A DNA stretch of 40,735 nucleotides from Planctomycetota bacterium (GTDB taxonomy: Bacteria > Planctomycetota > Phycisphaerae > Tepidisphaerales > Tepidisphaeraceae): assembly GCA_026693085.1 (NCBI GenBank), contig JAPLNB010000151.1, forward strand, positions 1-40,735, in the 5' to 3' direction. Positions 22,009 to 30,256 of the stretch are shown in pieces. A program made the position numbers and the translations under genes. Under the pieces are notes generated by a model. It searched no databases and was not told the origin of the DNA. It saw only the letters and a list, made by a program, of their open reading frames with translations. The stretch's first letter is position 1; each line of letters starts with the position of its first letter.

Positions 22009-23490
22009 ATGGCCCTTCAAATGAAACCCAAGCGAGTAACCAATCGACGCAGAACGGTCGTCGTTAGAGTGGGATTGAGGGGTGCTCGGCCACCATTGCG
22101 GCCGGGCGATGCAGATAAACATCGTACCACAGAGGGAAAAGTTGCCGCACCGGGTCTGAATGGTTATGGGAAGGCTCTGCGGTTTCTGTCGAGCCTGACG
22201 GATCACGAGCGGCTGCGGATAGTCCGGTACAACACCGAGACGTTTGACCTGGGTCGGATGCGGACACTGCTGCGGCGACTGGGCAATCCGCACGAGCAGT
22301 TCAAGTCGGTGCACGTAGCGGGAACCAAGGGCAAGGGCAGCACGTGCGCGATGACGGCGGCGATGCTGCAAGCGTGCGGATACAAGGTGGGTTTGTACAC
22401 CAGTCCGCACCTGGTGGACATGCGCGAGCGGATCCAGATCAACGGGGAAATGATCCAGCAAACGGATTTTGCGCGGCTGGTGAGGATTGTCGAGCCGATC
22501 TTGGGGCGGATCAAGCCTTCGCCGAGCTTCTTTGACGTGTTGACGGCGATGGCGTTCAAATACTTCGCGGACAACAAGGTTGACATTGCGGTCGTGGAGA
22601 CGGGGTTGGGCGGGCGGTTGGACTCGACCAACGTGCTGACGCCGGAAGTGACGGCGATCACGAGCATCAGCAAAGACCACATGCAGCAGTTGGGGCACAC
22701 GCTGGCGAAGATTGCCGAGGAGAAGGCGGGCATTTTCAAGAATACGGTGCCGGCGGTGACGGTGATGCAAGAGCCTGATGTGGAGACGGTATTGCGGCAG
22801 GCGGCGGAGCGGGTGGGAGCGCCGTTTGACATTGCCGGCAAGACGATCGAATTCAGCTATCGGTTTGAGTCGAGCCGGATGCTTGGGCCGCACAATCGGG
22901 TCTGCCTGACGACGGCGAACAGCCGATTTGAGCACCTGGCCGTGCCGCTGGTCGGTGAGCACCAGGCGATCAATTGTGGCCTGGCGTTGAGCATTATAGA
23001 TCGGCTGAAGACCCGGGGCTTTGCGATCAACGACAGCAAGGCGATGGAGGGCCTGGCGAAGACGACAATTCCCGGGCGGATGGAACTGGTGTCGCAGAAT
23101 CCCCGGATCATCGTGGACGGCGCGCACAACGCGGCGAGCCTGGATGCGCTGATGAGGGCGATCGGTCAGCATATCCCCTACGACTCGATGGTGGTGGTTT
23201 TCGGGTGCTGTGGGGATAAAGATATCCCGGGGATGCTGGAGCGGATCACCTCGGGTGCGGACAAAGTGATCTTTACGAATGTGGATTCGGTGCGGACGGC
23301 CGACCCGGAAGAACTGGCGGCCCGGTACATCGAGTTGTACGGCAAGATGGCCCAGGTGGCGCTGACCCTGAAGGAGGCCTTGGAGATCGCCAATCGCGCA
23401 GTGACGAAGGAAGACCTGATCTGCATCACCGGGAGCTTCTACCTGGTGGGCGAGGCCAAAAAGCTGTTTACGGCGACGAAGCCTGTATGA
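22009..23490 (+). CDS. folC: Folylpolyglutamate synthase / dihydrofolate synthase
   Basis: Adds glutamate to dihydropteroate or folate in folate synthesis. The Mur-ligase-like enzyme shows YGKALRFLSSLTDHER near its usual N-terminus, the P-loop HVAGTKGKGSTCAM (residues 103-116), LYTSPHLVDMRERI, VVETGLGGRLDSTNVL, SKDHMQQLGHTLAKIAEEKAGI, and VDGAHNAASLDAL in the C-terminal domain. At 493 residues it carries about 50 basic residues before the conserved start. Either the extension is real, or translation begins at a later codon such as GTG at 22069. The promoter at 21971-21999 is compatible with the ATG at 22009. A strong terminator follows the stop. Confidence 0.93.
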   Translation: MALQMKPKRVTNRRRTVVVRVGLRGARPPLRPGDADKHRTTEGKVAAPGLNGYGKALRFLSSLTDHERLRIVRYNTETFDLGRMRTLLRRLGNPHEQFKSVHVAGTKGKGSTCAMTAAMLQACGYKVGLYTSPHLVDMRERIQINGEMIQQTDFARLVRIVEPILGRIKPSPSFFDVLTAMAFKYFADNKVDIAVVETGLGGRLDSTNVLTPEVTAITSISKDHMQQLGHTLAKIAEEKAGIFKNTVPAVTVMQEPDVETVLRQAAERVGAPFDIAGKTIEFSYRFESSRMLGPHNRVCLTTANSRFEHLAVPLVGEHQAINCGLALSIIDRLKTRGFAINDSKAMEGLAKTTIPGRMELVSQNPRIIVDGAHNAASLDALMRAIGQHIPYDSMVVVFGCCGDKDIPGMLERITSGADKVIFTNVDSVRTADPEELAARYIELYGKMAQVALTLKEALEIANRAVTKEDLICITGSFYLVGEAKKLFTATKPV

Positions 23491-23513
23491 CGGCGATCAT
23501 GAAAGCGAGTCAC

Positions 23514-23540
23514 AAGGCCGGTCCCGGACCGGCCTTTTTC
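23514..23540 (+). terminator. Rho-independent terminator after folC
   Basis: GGCCGGTC (23516-23523), loop CCG and GACCGGCC (23527-23534) form a perfect 8-bp G+C stem followed by TTTTT (23535-23539). It lies 25 bases after the folC stop and 15 bases before the next start. Confidence 0.9.
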
Positions 23541-23554
23541 ATAGGCTAAAGGCT

Positions 23555-24016
23555 ATGGAACCGCAGCAGAACCCAACCCGTGTCTGCCACTGCCGCTGGA
23601 TGGCGAGCCTGCTGATTAGAGGGGCGGTCGTGGTGTGCGCGGCGATGGTGGTGGGGGGGATGTGGCGGAAGACGCAACCGGTGCGGCAGTTTACGGCCAG
23701 AGGGTGGAGCGATTGGGGGAAGGATCGGTTTTCGCAGGCGGGGCGGGTCTATCTACCGCTTCGGGAACGGCTGGGGAACGTTAAGAGAGTGGGGTTTGTG
23801 TGCGGCGAATCGGCGGGCGATGCGGGGGAACTGCGGTATTACATGGCGCAGTCAATGTTGGCTCCGACGGTGGTGGAGCGGACGGTTGAGGCGGCGACGG
23901 TGATTGCGGTTTTCGACTGTGAAGCGGAATTGGCGGAGTTTGTGCGCGACAGGGCGTTTCGGGTGCGGGAACGGATGGGGAACGGTGTGGCGATTCTGGA
24001 TCGGATGGGAAGATGA
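23555..24016 (+). CDS. Small membrane-anchored protein of unknown function
   Basis: A 153-residue protein with one hydrophobic helix (about residues 17-36, LLIRGAVVVCAAMVVGGMW) and a soluble domain likely on the outer side of the inner membrane. The domain contains FTARGWSDWGKDRF, YLPLRERLGNVKRVGFVCGESAGDAGELRYYMAQSMLAP and VIAVFDCEAELAEFV. I do not recognise the family; the alternating strand and helix pattern suggests a small alpha/beta domain. Its stop overlaps the start of the following GT-C-like gene (ATGA), so the two are coupled and probably work together. An ATG at 23600, just before the helix, is an alternative start. Confidence 0.7.
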   Translation: MEPQQNPTRVCHCRWMASLLIRGAVVVCAAMVVGGMWRKTQPVRQFTARGWSDWGKDRFSQAGRVYLPLRERLGNVKRVGFVCGESAGDAGELRYYMAQSMLAPTVVERTVEAATVIAVFDCEAELAEFVRDRAFRVRERMGNGVAILDRMGR

Positions 24017-25437
24017 GCGTCGCGTGGCTATTAGTGGCGACGGCGGCTCCGGCGTGGACGGGGTGGTGGCTTCTGCGAGCGTTCTGGCCGGAGCGCGCGG
24101 GGCGGGACATCGGGCTCGTCCTGGTGCGAGGAAGCTTGGCGATGGGGCTGGGGTGGGCGGTGGGGGGGGTACATTATTGCCTCTGGAGGATGATGTATCC
24201 GCAGCAGGGATGGGTGTATCGGCTGGTCGACTGTGTCGTGATTCCGGCGATTGCCTGGTGGGTTGGGTGGCGGGGAAGCCAAATGGGACCGCCACGTACG
24301 ACGGATGAGGGTGCCAGGTGGGGTCTGCGAGCGTATAGGGTCGGGCTGGTGTTGGTGACTGCGGGGATGGTTGTGGGGGCGCTGGTTGTGGTGGCGGGGT
24401 GGGCTTGGCGAGAGCCGCTGGGAATCTGGGATGGGTGGGCGATATGGAATCTGAAGGCGAGGTTTCTGTATCGGGGTGGGGCGGACTGGACGGGGGTGTT
24501 TTCGAGGGAGATTTGGTTTTCGCATCCCGATTATCCGCTGCTGCTGCCCGCGACGATTGCGCGGCTGTGGACGTATTTGGGCCAGGAGACAACGCTGGCG
24601 CCGCAGGTGACGAGCATCGGGTACACGGGGCTGGTGATGACGCTGCTGTTTGGGGCGGTGGCGTGGCTGCGAGGGGTGGAATGGGCGTGTTACGCAGTGC
24701 TGCTGGTGGTTTCGTCGGCCGCGTTTCTGTACTACGGCGGGGGCCAGGTGGCGGATGTACCGATGTCGCTCTATGTGCTGGGGGCGATGGTGGCGATCGC
24801 GGCGGCGGGGAGAGCGGAACAGGGGCGGGGGAAGCTGATGGTTCTGGCGGGAGTGATGGCGGGATGCGCGGCGATGCTGAAGAACGAAGGGATGGTGATT
24901 TGCCTGGCACTGCTGGCCGCGACGTTCGTGGGGCGTAAGAAGGGGCGGGGCGTGCTGTTGGTGGCGGCGGGGATGTTGCCGGGGGTGCTGTTGGTGGCGG
25001 GGCAGAAGGCGCTGTTTGCCGGGGCGAGTTACCTGGTTGCCGATCAGCCTTCGGGGGCCGAGGTGCTGGATAAGCTCTTTGACCTGTCGCGGCATCGGAC
25101 GATTGTGGGGTTTCTGTGGGAGTGTAACTTCGGTTTTCGCGGGTGGCGGCCGATTGCGGGGTGGTGGCTTGCCCTGCCGGTGCCGAACCATGCGGGGCTG
25201 ATCCTGGCGATTGCGCTGGTGGTGGTGTGCGGGGTCAGGCGGGGTGGACGAGACGGTTTCGCGGTGGTGGTGGGGTGCGTGGCGGTGACGCTGACGGTGG
25301 CGGCGTACTATGTGACACTGCTGGCGATGCCCTACGATCTGGCGGAGTTGGTGAAGAGCATTCCCCGGTTGCAGTTGCATGTCTGGCCGATGCTGATTTT
25401 CATGCTCTTGTTGATGGCGCGGGATCAGTCTGCATGA
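24013..25437 (+). CDS. GT-C-like multi-pass membrane glycosyltransferase, putative
   Basis: A 474-residue protein of about eleven hydrophobic segments. After the third or fourth helix it has GIWDGWAIWNLKARFLYRGG followed by WFSHPDYPLLLPATIARLW. An acidic Trp-rich motif with a nearby His-Pro-Asp-Tyr-Pro in the first large outer loop is the layout of GT-C transferases related to GT39. A second recognisable stretch is GGGQVADVPMSLYVLGAMVA and AAMLKNEGMVI, which recalls the membrane core of the same superfamily. No standard GT39 DE motif is present, so the enzyme class is inferred. It overlaps the small anchored protein upstream by four bases. Confidence 0.65.
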   Translation: MSVAWLLVATAAPAWTGWWLLRAFWPERAGRDIGLVLVRGSLAMGLGWAVGGVHYCLWRMMYPQQGWVYRLVDCVVIPAIAWWVGWRGSQMGPPRTTDEGARWGLRAYRVGLVLVTAGMVVGALVVVAGWAWREPLGIWDGWAIWNLKARFLYRGGADWTGVFSREIWFSHPDYPLLLPATIARLWTYLGQETTLAPQVTSIGYTGLVMTLLFGAVAWLRGVEWACYAVLLVVSSAAFLYYGGGQVADVPMSLYVLGAMVAIAAAGRAEQGRGKLMVLAGVMAGCAAMLKNEGMVICLALLAATFVGRKKGRGVLLVAAGMLPGVLLVAGQKALFAGASYLVADQPSGAEVLDKLFDLSRHRTIVGFLWECNFGFRGWRPIAGWWLALPVPNHAGLILAIALVVVCGVRRGGRDGFAVVVGCVAVTLTVAAYYVTLLAMPYDLAELVKSIPRLQLHVWPMLIFMLLLMARDQSA

Positions 25438-25715
25438 CCGCCTGGGCTACCGAGAATCCCGATTCCAAAGCGTGGGGTCAGATTATTTGCCTTTGCAAAA
25501 CGGGGGCCGTACTGCCGCTCGCTGCCGCGACGCGATCGGGGGTTATCGGACAGGTCCGCAGGCGGCCAGGAAAAATGCCTGGTCCGGACAAATCCGCAAG
25601 GCCATGGGCTTGCCTTGGGGAGTGGAGACGCCTAAGTGCATATTGTAAGCTGGGTTAACGTAGGCCATGGCTGGAGCATTCAAGCGAACCCGGGATTGGT
25701 GAACGTCGTAATGTA

Positions 25716-25735
25716 GGGGAATAACGGGGAATAAG
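25716..25735 (+). repeat. Ten-base tandem direct repeat
   Basis: GGGGAATAAC is followed directly by GGGGAATAAG. Two copies of an unusually A+T-rich unit in this G+C-rich background could be a protein-binding site or chance. Confidence 0.6.
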
Positions 25736-25769
25736 ATGATCGATGGCGTCTTGACAGGGCTGCTGTATT

Positions 25770-25786
25770 GCGGGCAAACTGCCCGC
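25770..25786 (+). promoter_or_regulatory. Inverted repeat in the topA leader (1)
   Basis: GCGGGCA, loop AAC, TGCCCGC: a perfect 7-bp hairpin about 105 bases before topA. No U-run follows, so it is not an intrinsic terminator. Confidence 0.6.
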
Positions 25787-25800
25787 CCCTGATCGGGCGG

Positions 25801-25832
25801 CTTGACGTAAGAGAATCCCGCCGAGTGTCAAG
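25801..25832 (+). promoter_or_regulatory. Inverted repeat in the topA leader (2)
   Basis: CTTGAC (25801-25806) and GTCAAG (25827-25832) are perfect inverted copies separated by 20 bases. They could pair in RNA or be two halves of an operator. Confidence 0.4.
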
Positions 25833-25843
25833 GTTTTGAGCAG

Positions 25844-25862
25844 GACGGTCGATACGACCGTC
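25844..25862 (+). promoter_or_regulatory. Inverted repeat in the topA leader (3)
   Basis: GACGGTCG, loop ATA, CGACCGTC: a perfect 8-bp hairpin ending 29 bases before the topA ATG. It lies where an operator or an RNA structure could control topA expression, and it is not followed by a U-run. Confidence 0.65.
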
Positions 25863-25891
25863 ACAGGCGGTTTATAGGGGGGCTAGAAACA

Positions 25892-28582
25892 ATGGCCAAA
25901 AAGACTGGAAAAAAACTCGTAATCGTGGAGTCGCCGGCAAAGGCGAGGACGATCAATAAGTATCTCGGCGACGATTATATCGTGAAGGCCAGCATGGGCC
26001 ACGTGCGCGACTTGCCGAGCAAAGGCATGGGGGTCGACCTCGAAACTTTTGAACCCCAATACGAGGTGCTGGAGACCCGGGGGAAGGTCATCAAGGAACT
26101 CAGGCAGCTTGCCAGGCAGAGCGAAGAGGTGTTCCTGGCAACCGACTTGGACCGGGAAGGCGAGGCGATCGCGTGGCACTTGAAAGAGGCGCTGGCGGTG
26201 CCGGACGATAAGACCCACCGCGTCATTTTCAACGCGATCACCAGGAGCGAGATCCAGAAGGCGTTTGCCAACCCGATGGCCATCAACCTGGACCGGGTGA
26301 ATGCGCAGCAGGCTCGCCGCATCTTGGACCGGATCGTGGGCTATGAAATTTCGCCGCTGTTGTGGCGGAAAGTGGCCAGGGGCTTGAGCGCGGGGCGCGT
26401 GCAGAGCGTGGCGGTTCGGCTGATCGTCGAGCGCGAGCGTGAAATCAACGCGTTCGTCCCGGAGCAGTTCTGGAAGATCGCTGGAGTATTCTCGACGGAA
26501 GCGGCGAAGGCCAACTCGCTGTCGGGGGACTGGATCTTGTTCCTGACCAACACGGGCAATGGTGAGCGCACCAAGGCTGAGCGCGAGAAATGGTTGGCCG
26601 ACCACGGGGCGTTCACGGCCGAGCTTGTGGAACTGGCCGGCGAGAAGTTCTTGCCCAAGGACCGTGCGGCCGCCAGGCGGGCGGCCGAACTGCTTGGGTT
26701 CTTGGTTGAGAAAGAAGAAACCAGCGAAGACCCGGAGGGCAAAGGCCCGGCGAAGCACCTGGTGAAGCTGATCGGCCGGGTGGGGCAGACGCCGCGGTTT
26801 GCGGTGCGGAAGATCGAGAAAAAGCGGACGATGGTGAAGCCGCCGGCCCCCTTCATCACCAGCACATTGCAGCAGGCGGCGTCGAGCCGGCTGGGGTTTG
26901 GGGCGCAGCGGACGATGCGCGTTGCGCAAACGCTCTACGAGTCGGGCCACATTACCTACATGCGAACGGACTCGACCAGTCTGTCGAGCGAATCGCTGAA
27001 CCTGGCCCGATCGTTCCTCAAAGCGGAGTTCGGCGACCGCTACGTGCCGGTGAAGCCGAACTATTATTCGTCTTCGAACAAGAACGCCCAGGAGGCGCAC
27101 GAGGCAATCCATCCGACGGATGTGGATTTCACACCCCCCAAGGCGCACGCGAAGCTGGCGCCGGATGGGTACAAGCTGTATCAGTTGATCTGGACTCGGT
27201 TCGTGGCCTGCCAGATGCCGCCGGCGGAATTCGACCAGACGACGGGGTCGATCGCGGCGCCGACAAAAGAGGGCGACGCGATCTTCCGCGCCAGCGGCAG
27301 GAAACTGGTATTCGACGGCTTCATGCGGGTGGCAGGGGTCAGCAGCGAGGATCAGCTTCTGCCGAACCTGGCCGAACAGCAGCCGGTGTTTCCGATTCAG
27401 CTCGATCCGACGCAGCACTTCACGCAGGCGCCGCCGCGGTTTACCGAGGCCAGCCTCGTGAAGGAATTGGAGCGATTGGGGATCGGCCGGCCATCGACGT
27501 ACGCCTCGATCACCCAGACCATTCAGGACCGCCAGTACGTGCAGCAGATCGATCGGCGGTTCCATGCGACGCTTTTGGGCAGTATTGTCACCGACAAGCT
27601 GATCCAGGCGTTTCCCGAGATCATGGACGTGCAGTTCACGGCCGACATGGAGCTGAAGCTCGACAAGATCGAGGATCAGCACCTGAACTGGGTAGAGCTG
27701 CTGAAGGATTTCTACGGGCCGTTCCATCAGAATGTGGAATCGGCACTGGATAAGCTGGAACACGCGGGCGGGACGCAATCGGTGTACACGTGCGAGAAGT
27801 GCGGCAAGCCGATGGTCTATCGCATCAGCAAGAACGGCTTCTTCCTCTCGTGCAGCGGATATCCGGAGTGCGATGCGCTGCGATCTGTGGATGAACAGGG
27901 CAAGCCGAAGCTGCGAGAAGTCTCGCAGCACAAGTGCCCCGTCTGCGGGCGGGAGATGATCAAGCGTAAGGGGCGCTTCGGCGAGTTTCTCGGTTGCAGC
28001 GGGTATTCGGTGAAGGATGACAAGGGCAACCCGTCGTGCTCGACGATCATCAACCTCGACAAGCAGGGCAACCCGATGCCGCCGAAAGCCAAGCCGGTGC
28101 AGACGCCGGTGAAGTGCGAGAAATGCGGCAGCCCGATGCTGCTGCGTGACAGCAAACGCGGGCCGTTCCTGGGATGCAGCTCGTTCCCGCGTTGCCGCGC
28201 GCTGAAGTCGGTGAAGAAGATGGAGGGGGAGGACTTGAAGACGGTTGAGACGCTGCTGCCGCAGCTCAGTGCGAGCGTGGCGGAAGCGCAGCAGATCGGC
28301 CAGAAGATCATGGGGATTGCACCGGCGGCCACCACCAACGGCAAGGCAGGCCCCATCGCAACCGACATCGATTGCGACGAATGTGGCAAGCCCATGGTGA
28401 TCCGCACCGGCCGCCGCGGCCGTTTCCTCGGCTGCAGCGGCTATCCCAAGTGCAAAAACACCGGCGAAGTCCCGGCGAAGCTGCTGGAGGAACTGGGGGT
28501 GAACGGCAATGGGGATGCGGCGGCAAAGCAGGCTGCACCTGCGTCACCGCCGGAGATTGATGCGGAGCTGACGATTGATTAG
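25892..28582 (+). CDS. topA: DNA topoisomerase I
   Basis: Type IA topoisomerase that relaxes negative supercoils. The 896-residue protein begins with the Toprim domain (KLVIVESPAKARTINKYLG, then FLATDLDREGEAIAWH with the metal-binding Asp-x-Asp). The active-site tyrosine is Tyr356 in GHITYMRTDSTSLS, and QEAHEAIHPTD and RPSTYASITQTIQDR follow. The C-terminal region from about residue 630 has four zinc ribbons starting CEKC, CPVC, CEKC and CDEC, each followed by a FLxCSG-like strand. The catalytic Tyr lies later than in E. coli TopA (Tyr319), consistent with an inserted segment around residues 200-300. There is no clear Shine-Dalgarno; the leader is rich in inverted repeats. Confidence 0.96.
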   Translation: MAKKTGKKLVIVESPAKARTINKYLGDDYIVKASMGHVRDLPSKGMGVDLETFEPQYEVLETRGKVIKELRQLARQSEEVFLATDLDREGEAIAWHLKEALAVPDDKTHRVIFNAITRSEIQKAFANPMAINLDRVNAQQARRILDRIVGYEISPLLWRKVARGLSAGRVQSVAVRLIVEREREINAFVPEQFWKIAGVFSTEAAKANSLSGDWILFLTNTGNGERTKAEREKWLADHGAFTAELVELAGEKFLPKDRAAARRAAELLGFLVEKEETSEDPEGKGPAKHLVKLIGRVGQTPRFAVRKIEKKRTMVKPPAPFITSTLQQAASSRLGFGAQRTMRVAQTLYESGHITYMRTDSTSLSSESLNLARSFLKAEFGDRYVPVKPNYYSSSNKNAQEAHEAIHPTDVDFTPPKAHAKLAPDGYKLYQLIWTRFVACQMPPAEFDQTTGSIAAPTKEGDAIFRASGRKLVFDGFMRVAGVSSEDQLLPNLAEQQPVFPIQLDPTQHFTQAPPRFTEASLVKELERLGIGRPSTYASITQTIQDRQYVQQIDRRFHATLLGSIVTDKLIQAFPEIMDVQFTADMELKLDKIEDQHLNWVELLKDFYGPFHQNVESALDKLEHAGGTQSVYTCEKCGKPMVYRISKNGFFLSCSGYPECDALRSVDEQGKPKLREVSQHKCPVCGREMIKRKGRFGEFLGCSGYSVKDDKGNPSCSTIINLDKQGNPMPPKAKPVQTPVKCEKCGSPMLLRDSKRGPFLGCSSFPRCRALKSVKKMEGEDLKTVETLLPQLSASVAEAQQIGQKIMGIAPAATTNGKAGPIATDIDCDECGKPMVIRTGRRGRFLGCSGYPKCKNTGEVPAKLLEELGVNGNGDAAAKQAAPASPPEIDAELTID

Positions 28583-28643
28583 CCATCGCGTGCGGTGGCG
28601 CATTTTCCGCATGTCACCGGCGTGACGGGTTCGAATCAATCCA

Positions 28644-28673
28644 TTGTGATTCCCACCCACCACCGAGTATAAC
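28644..28673 (+). promoter_or_regulatory. Putative promoter for the MBL hydrolase gene
   Basis: TTGTGA (28644-28649), an 18-base spacer and TATAAC (28668-28673), eight bases before the ATG at 28682. The predicted transcript would have a leader of only one or two bases. Confidence 0.45.
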
Positions 28674-28681
28674 CACGCTTG

Positions 28682-29458
28682 ATGTCTGAAGTGGAACTGC
28701 TTTTTCTGGGCACGGGCACCAGCGCTGGGATTCCGATGATCGGCTGCCGCTGCGCCGTCTGCACCAGCGACGATTCCCACGACAAGCGGACTCGGCCGTC
28801 GGTCATGATCTCCTACCGCCAGACCAGCGTGCTCGTCGATGCGGCGCCGGAACTGCGGCTGCAATGCCTGGCCAATTCCGTCGAGCGAATCGATGCCATT
28901 GTGTTTACGCATGCGCACGCGGATCACATCATGGGGTTGGATGACGTGCGGCGATTCAACACGATCCGTGGCGGCCCGCTGGATGTCTGGGCCGATACGC
29001 CGACGCATGAGATTCTCGGCCGATGTTTCGCGTACGCATTCAAGCAGCCCCAGATTAATGGTATCTATCGGCCGCAGCTGGATCAGCGGGTGATCGAAGG
29101 GCGGTTCAAGATTAATGGCGTGGAGTGGACGCCGGTGCCGCTGATGCATGGCGACATGAGGATCCTGGGCTTCCGCGTCGGGCGGGTGGCGTATTGCACG
29201 GATGTGAGCGCGATACCCGACGAGTCGTATGCGCTGCTGGAAGGGTTGGATGCGCTGGTGATCGATGGCCTGCAATTCCGCCGGCATCCAACGCATTTTT
29301 CGATCGAGCAGGCATTGGAGGCGGCCGGGCGCATCGGCGCGAGGCAGACCTATCTGACGCACATCGCGCATGCGGTATCGCATCAGAAAACCAATGCGAC
29401 GCTGCCGCTGGGAGTGCAGTTGGCGTACGATGGGCTTCGGGTGCGAGGCGGGTTGTGA
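28682..29458 (+). CDS. PhnP-like metallo-beta-lactamase-fold hydrolase
   Basis: A 258-residue cytoplasmic MBL-fold protein. It begins VELLFLGTGTSAGIPMIGCRCAVCTSDD, a Cys-containing loop characteristic of the PhnP-like group, and has the metal motif VFTHAHADHIMGLDDVRRF, then VPLMHGDMRILGFRVGRVAYCTDVSAIP and a C-terminal TYLTHIAHAVSH. PhnP itself is a phosphoribosyl cyclic phosphodiesterase in phosphonate use, but no phn genes are nearby, so a general cyclic-phosphate or nucleotide phosphodiesterase is the safer call. A TTG just upstream is an unlikely start. The methyltransferase gene follows after 19 bases. Confidence 0.85.
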   Translation: MSEVELLFLGTGTSAGIPMIGCRCAVCTSDDSHDKRTRPSVMISYRQTSVLVDAAPELRLQCLANSVERIDAIVFTHAHADHIMGLDDVRRFNTIRGGPLDVWADTPTHEILGRCFAYAFKQPQINGIYRPQLDQRVIEGRFKINGVEWTPVPLMHGDMRILGFRVGRVAYCTDVSAIPDESYALLEGLDALVIDGLQFRRHPTHFSIEQALEAAGRIGARQTYLTHIAHAVSHQKTNATLPLGVQLAYDGLRVRGGL

Positions 29459-29477
29459 TTCAAACAGCGAGTGGGCG

Positions 29478-30248
29478 ATGAAACGATATCGCGCGATTCC
29501 GGAATACTACGACGCGGAGAATGCCTCGCACGAGATGCTCGAGCGGGATGTGCCGTTTTTCCTGAAGCATCTGCGGGGCCGGCAGAGCACGCTGGAACTG
29601 GCGGTGGGCACGGCGCGGGCGGCAATCCCCATTGCGCAGGCCGGGCACCAGGTGGTGGGCATCGATAACGATGCGCGGATGCTCGAGATCGCCAGGCGCA
29701 AACGCGACGCGGTGGGGTTGGGCGATCGGGAAGTGAAGCTCGTCTGCGGCGATGTGCTGAAGTTTGACCTACGCCGCAGGTTCGACTGGGTCTGCATCTT
29801 CTTCAACACGTTCTTGGCATTCACGACGCTCCAGGAGCAGGACCAGTTGCTGCAGGCGGTGGTGCGCCATCTGAAGCCGCGGGGGCGGTTCTGGCTCGAC
29901 ATTTTCCAGCCGAACCTGGCGATATTGGCGCAGGAGGTATCGGTGGACCTGGCGCCGGTGGCGTTCTATGTGCCGGAACTGGACCGGACGGTCTGCAAGA
30001 CGATCGAGGTGCGGCGGGATCCCACCCGGCAGATGCAGCGGGTGACTTTCCACTACACGTTTTTCGATGCCAAGGGCCTGGAGCATCGGCAGCGGCGGGA
30101 GTTTGACCTGACCTTTGTATTTCCGAGGGAACTGCATTTGCTACTGGAACGCAACGGGCTGCGGATCGAGCGGATGTATGGGGATCATGATGGGAGCAGG
30201 TTGAACGCCGATTCGCCGCGGATGATCGCGCGCTGCAGTCGCGCGTGA
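29478..30248 (+). CDS. Class I SAM-dependent methyltransferase
   Basis: A 256-residue protein with the class I fold: the SAM motif I STLELAVGTARAAIPIAQAG (residues about 36-55; the usual ExGxGxG is ELAVGTA here), motif II VVGIDNDARMLEIARRK, CGDVLKFDLRRRFDWVCIFFNTF around motifs III and IV, and LKPRGRFWLDIF. The C-terminal half contains strands from RQMQRVTFHYTFFDAKG to FPRELHLLLERNGLRIERMYGD, the ending typical of small-molecule methyltransferases. The start at 29478 fits the conserved beginning KRYRAIPEYYDAE. It probably shares a transcript with the MBL hydrolase; substrate unknown. Confidence 0.85.
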   Translation: MKRYRAIPEYYDAENASHEMLERDVPFFLKHLRGRQSTLELAVGTARAAIPIAQAGHQVVGIDNDARMLEIARRKRDAVGLGDREVKLVCGDVLKFDLRRRFDWVCIFFNTFLAFTTLQEQDQLLQAVVRHLKPRGRFWLDIFQPNLAILAQEVSVDLAPVAFYVPELDRTVCKTIEVRRDPTRQMQRVTFHYTFFDAKGLEHRQRREFDLTFVFPRELHLLLERNGLRIERMYGDHDGSRLNADSPRMIARCSRA

Positions 30249-30256
30249 TGGATCAA

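Larger units (their letters stand above)
25438..25891. other. Long gene-free leader region before topA
   Basis: About 450 bases without a credible gene; short open frames on both strands look like shadows. The stretch contains a 10-base tandem repeat (25716-25735), a TTGACA hexamer (25751-25756) with no good -10, and three inverted repeats close to topA. Its first part holds TGGGGTCAGATTATTTGCC, which resembles dispersed intergenic repeats I have seen in other genomes, but I cannot confirm this. Confidence 0.5.

Noticed and set aside
25751..25779. TTGACA as a topA promoter
   Set aside because: No -10-like hexamer lies 16-18 bases downstream (GCAAAC at 17).
25655..25864. A 69-codon minus-strand open frame before topA
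   Set aside because: No ribosome binding site and no recognisable features; it runs across the inverted repeats.
25883..27931. A 682-codon minus-strand open frame opposite topA
   Set aside because: Shadow of topA, whose Toprim domain and active-site tyrosine are unmistakable.
28628..28645. GGGTTCGAATC, like the T-loop of a tRNA
   Set aside because: The flanking bases do not form a T-stem (ACGGG against CAATC), and no anticodon or acceptor arm fits upstream.
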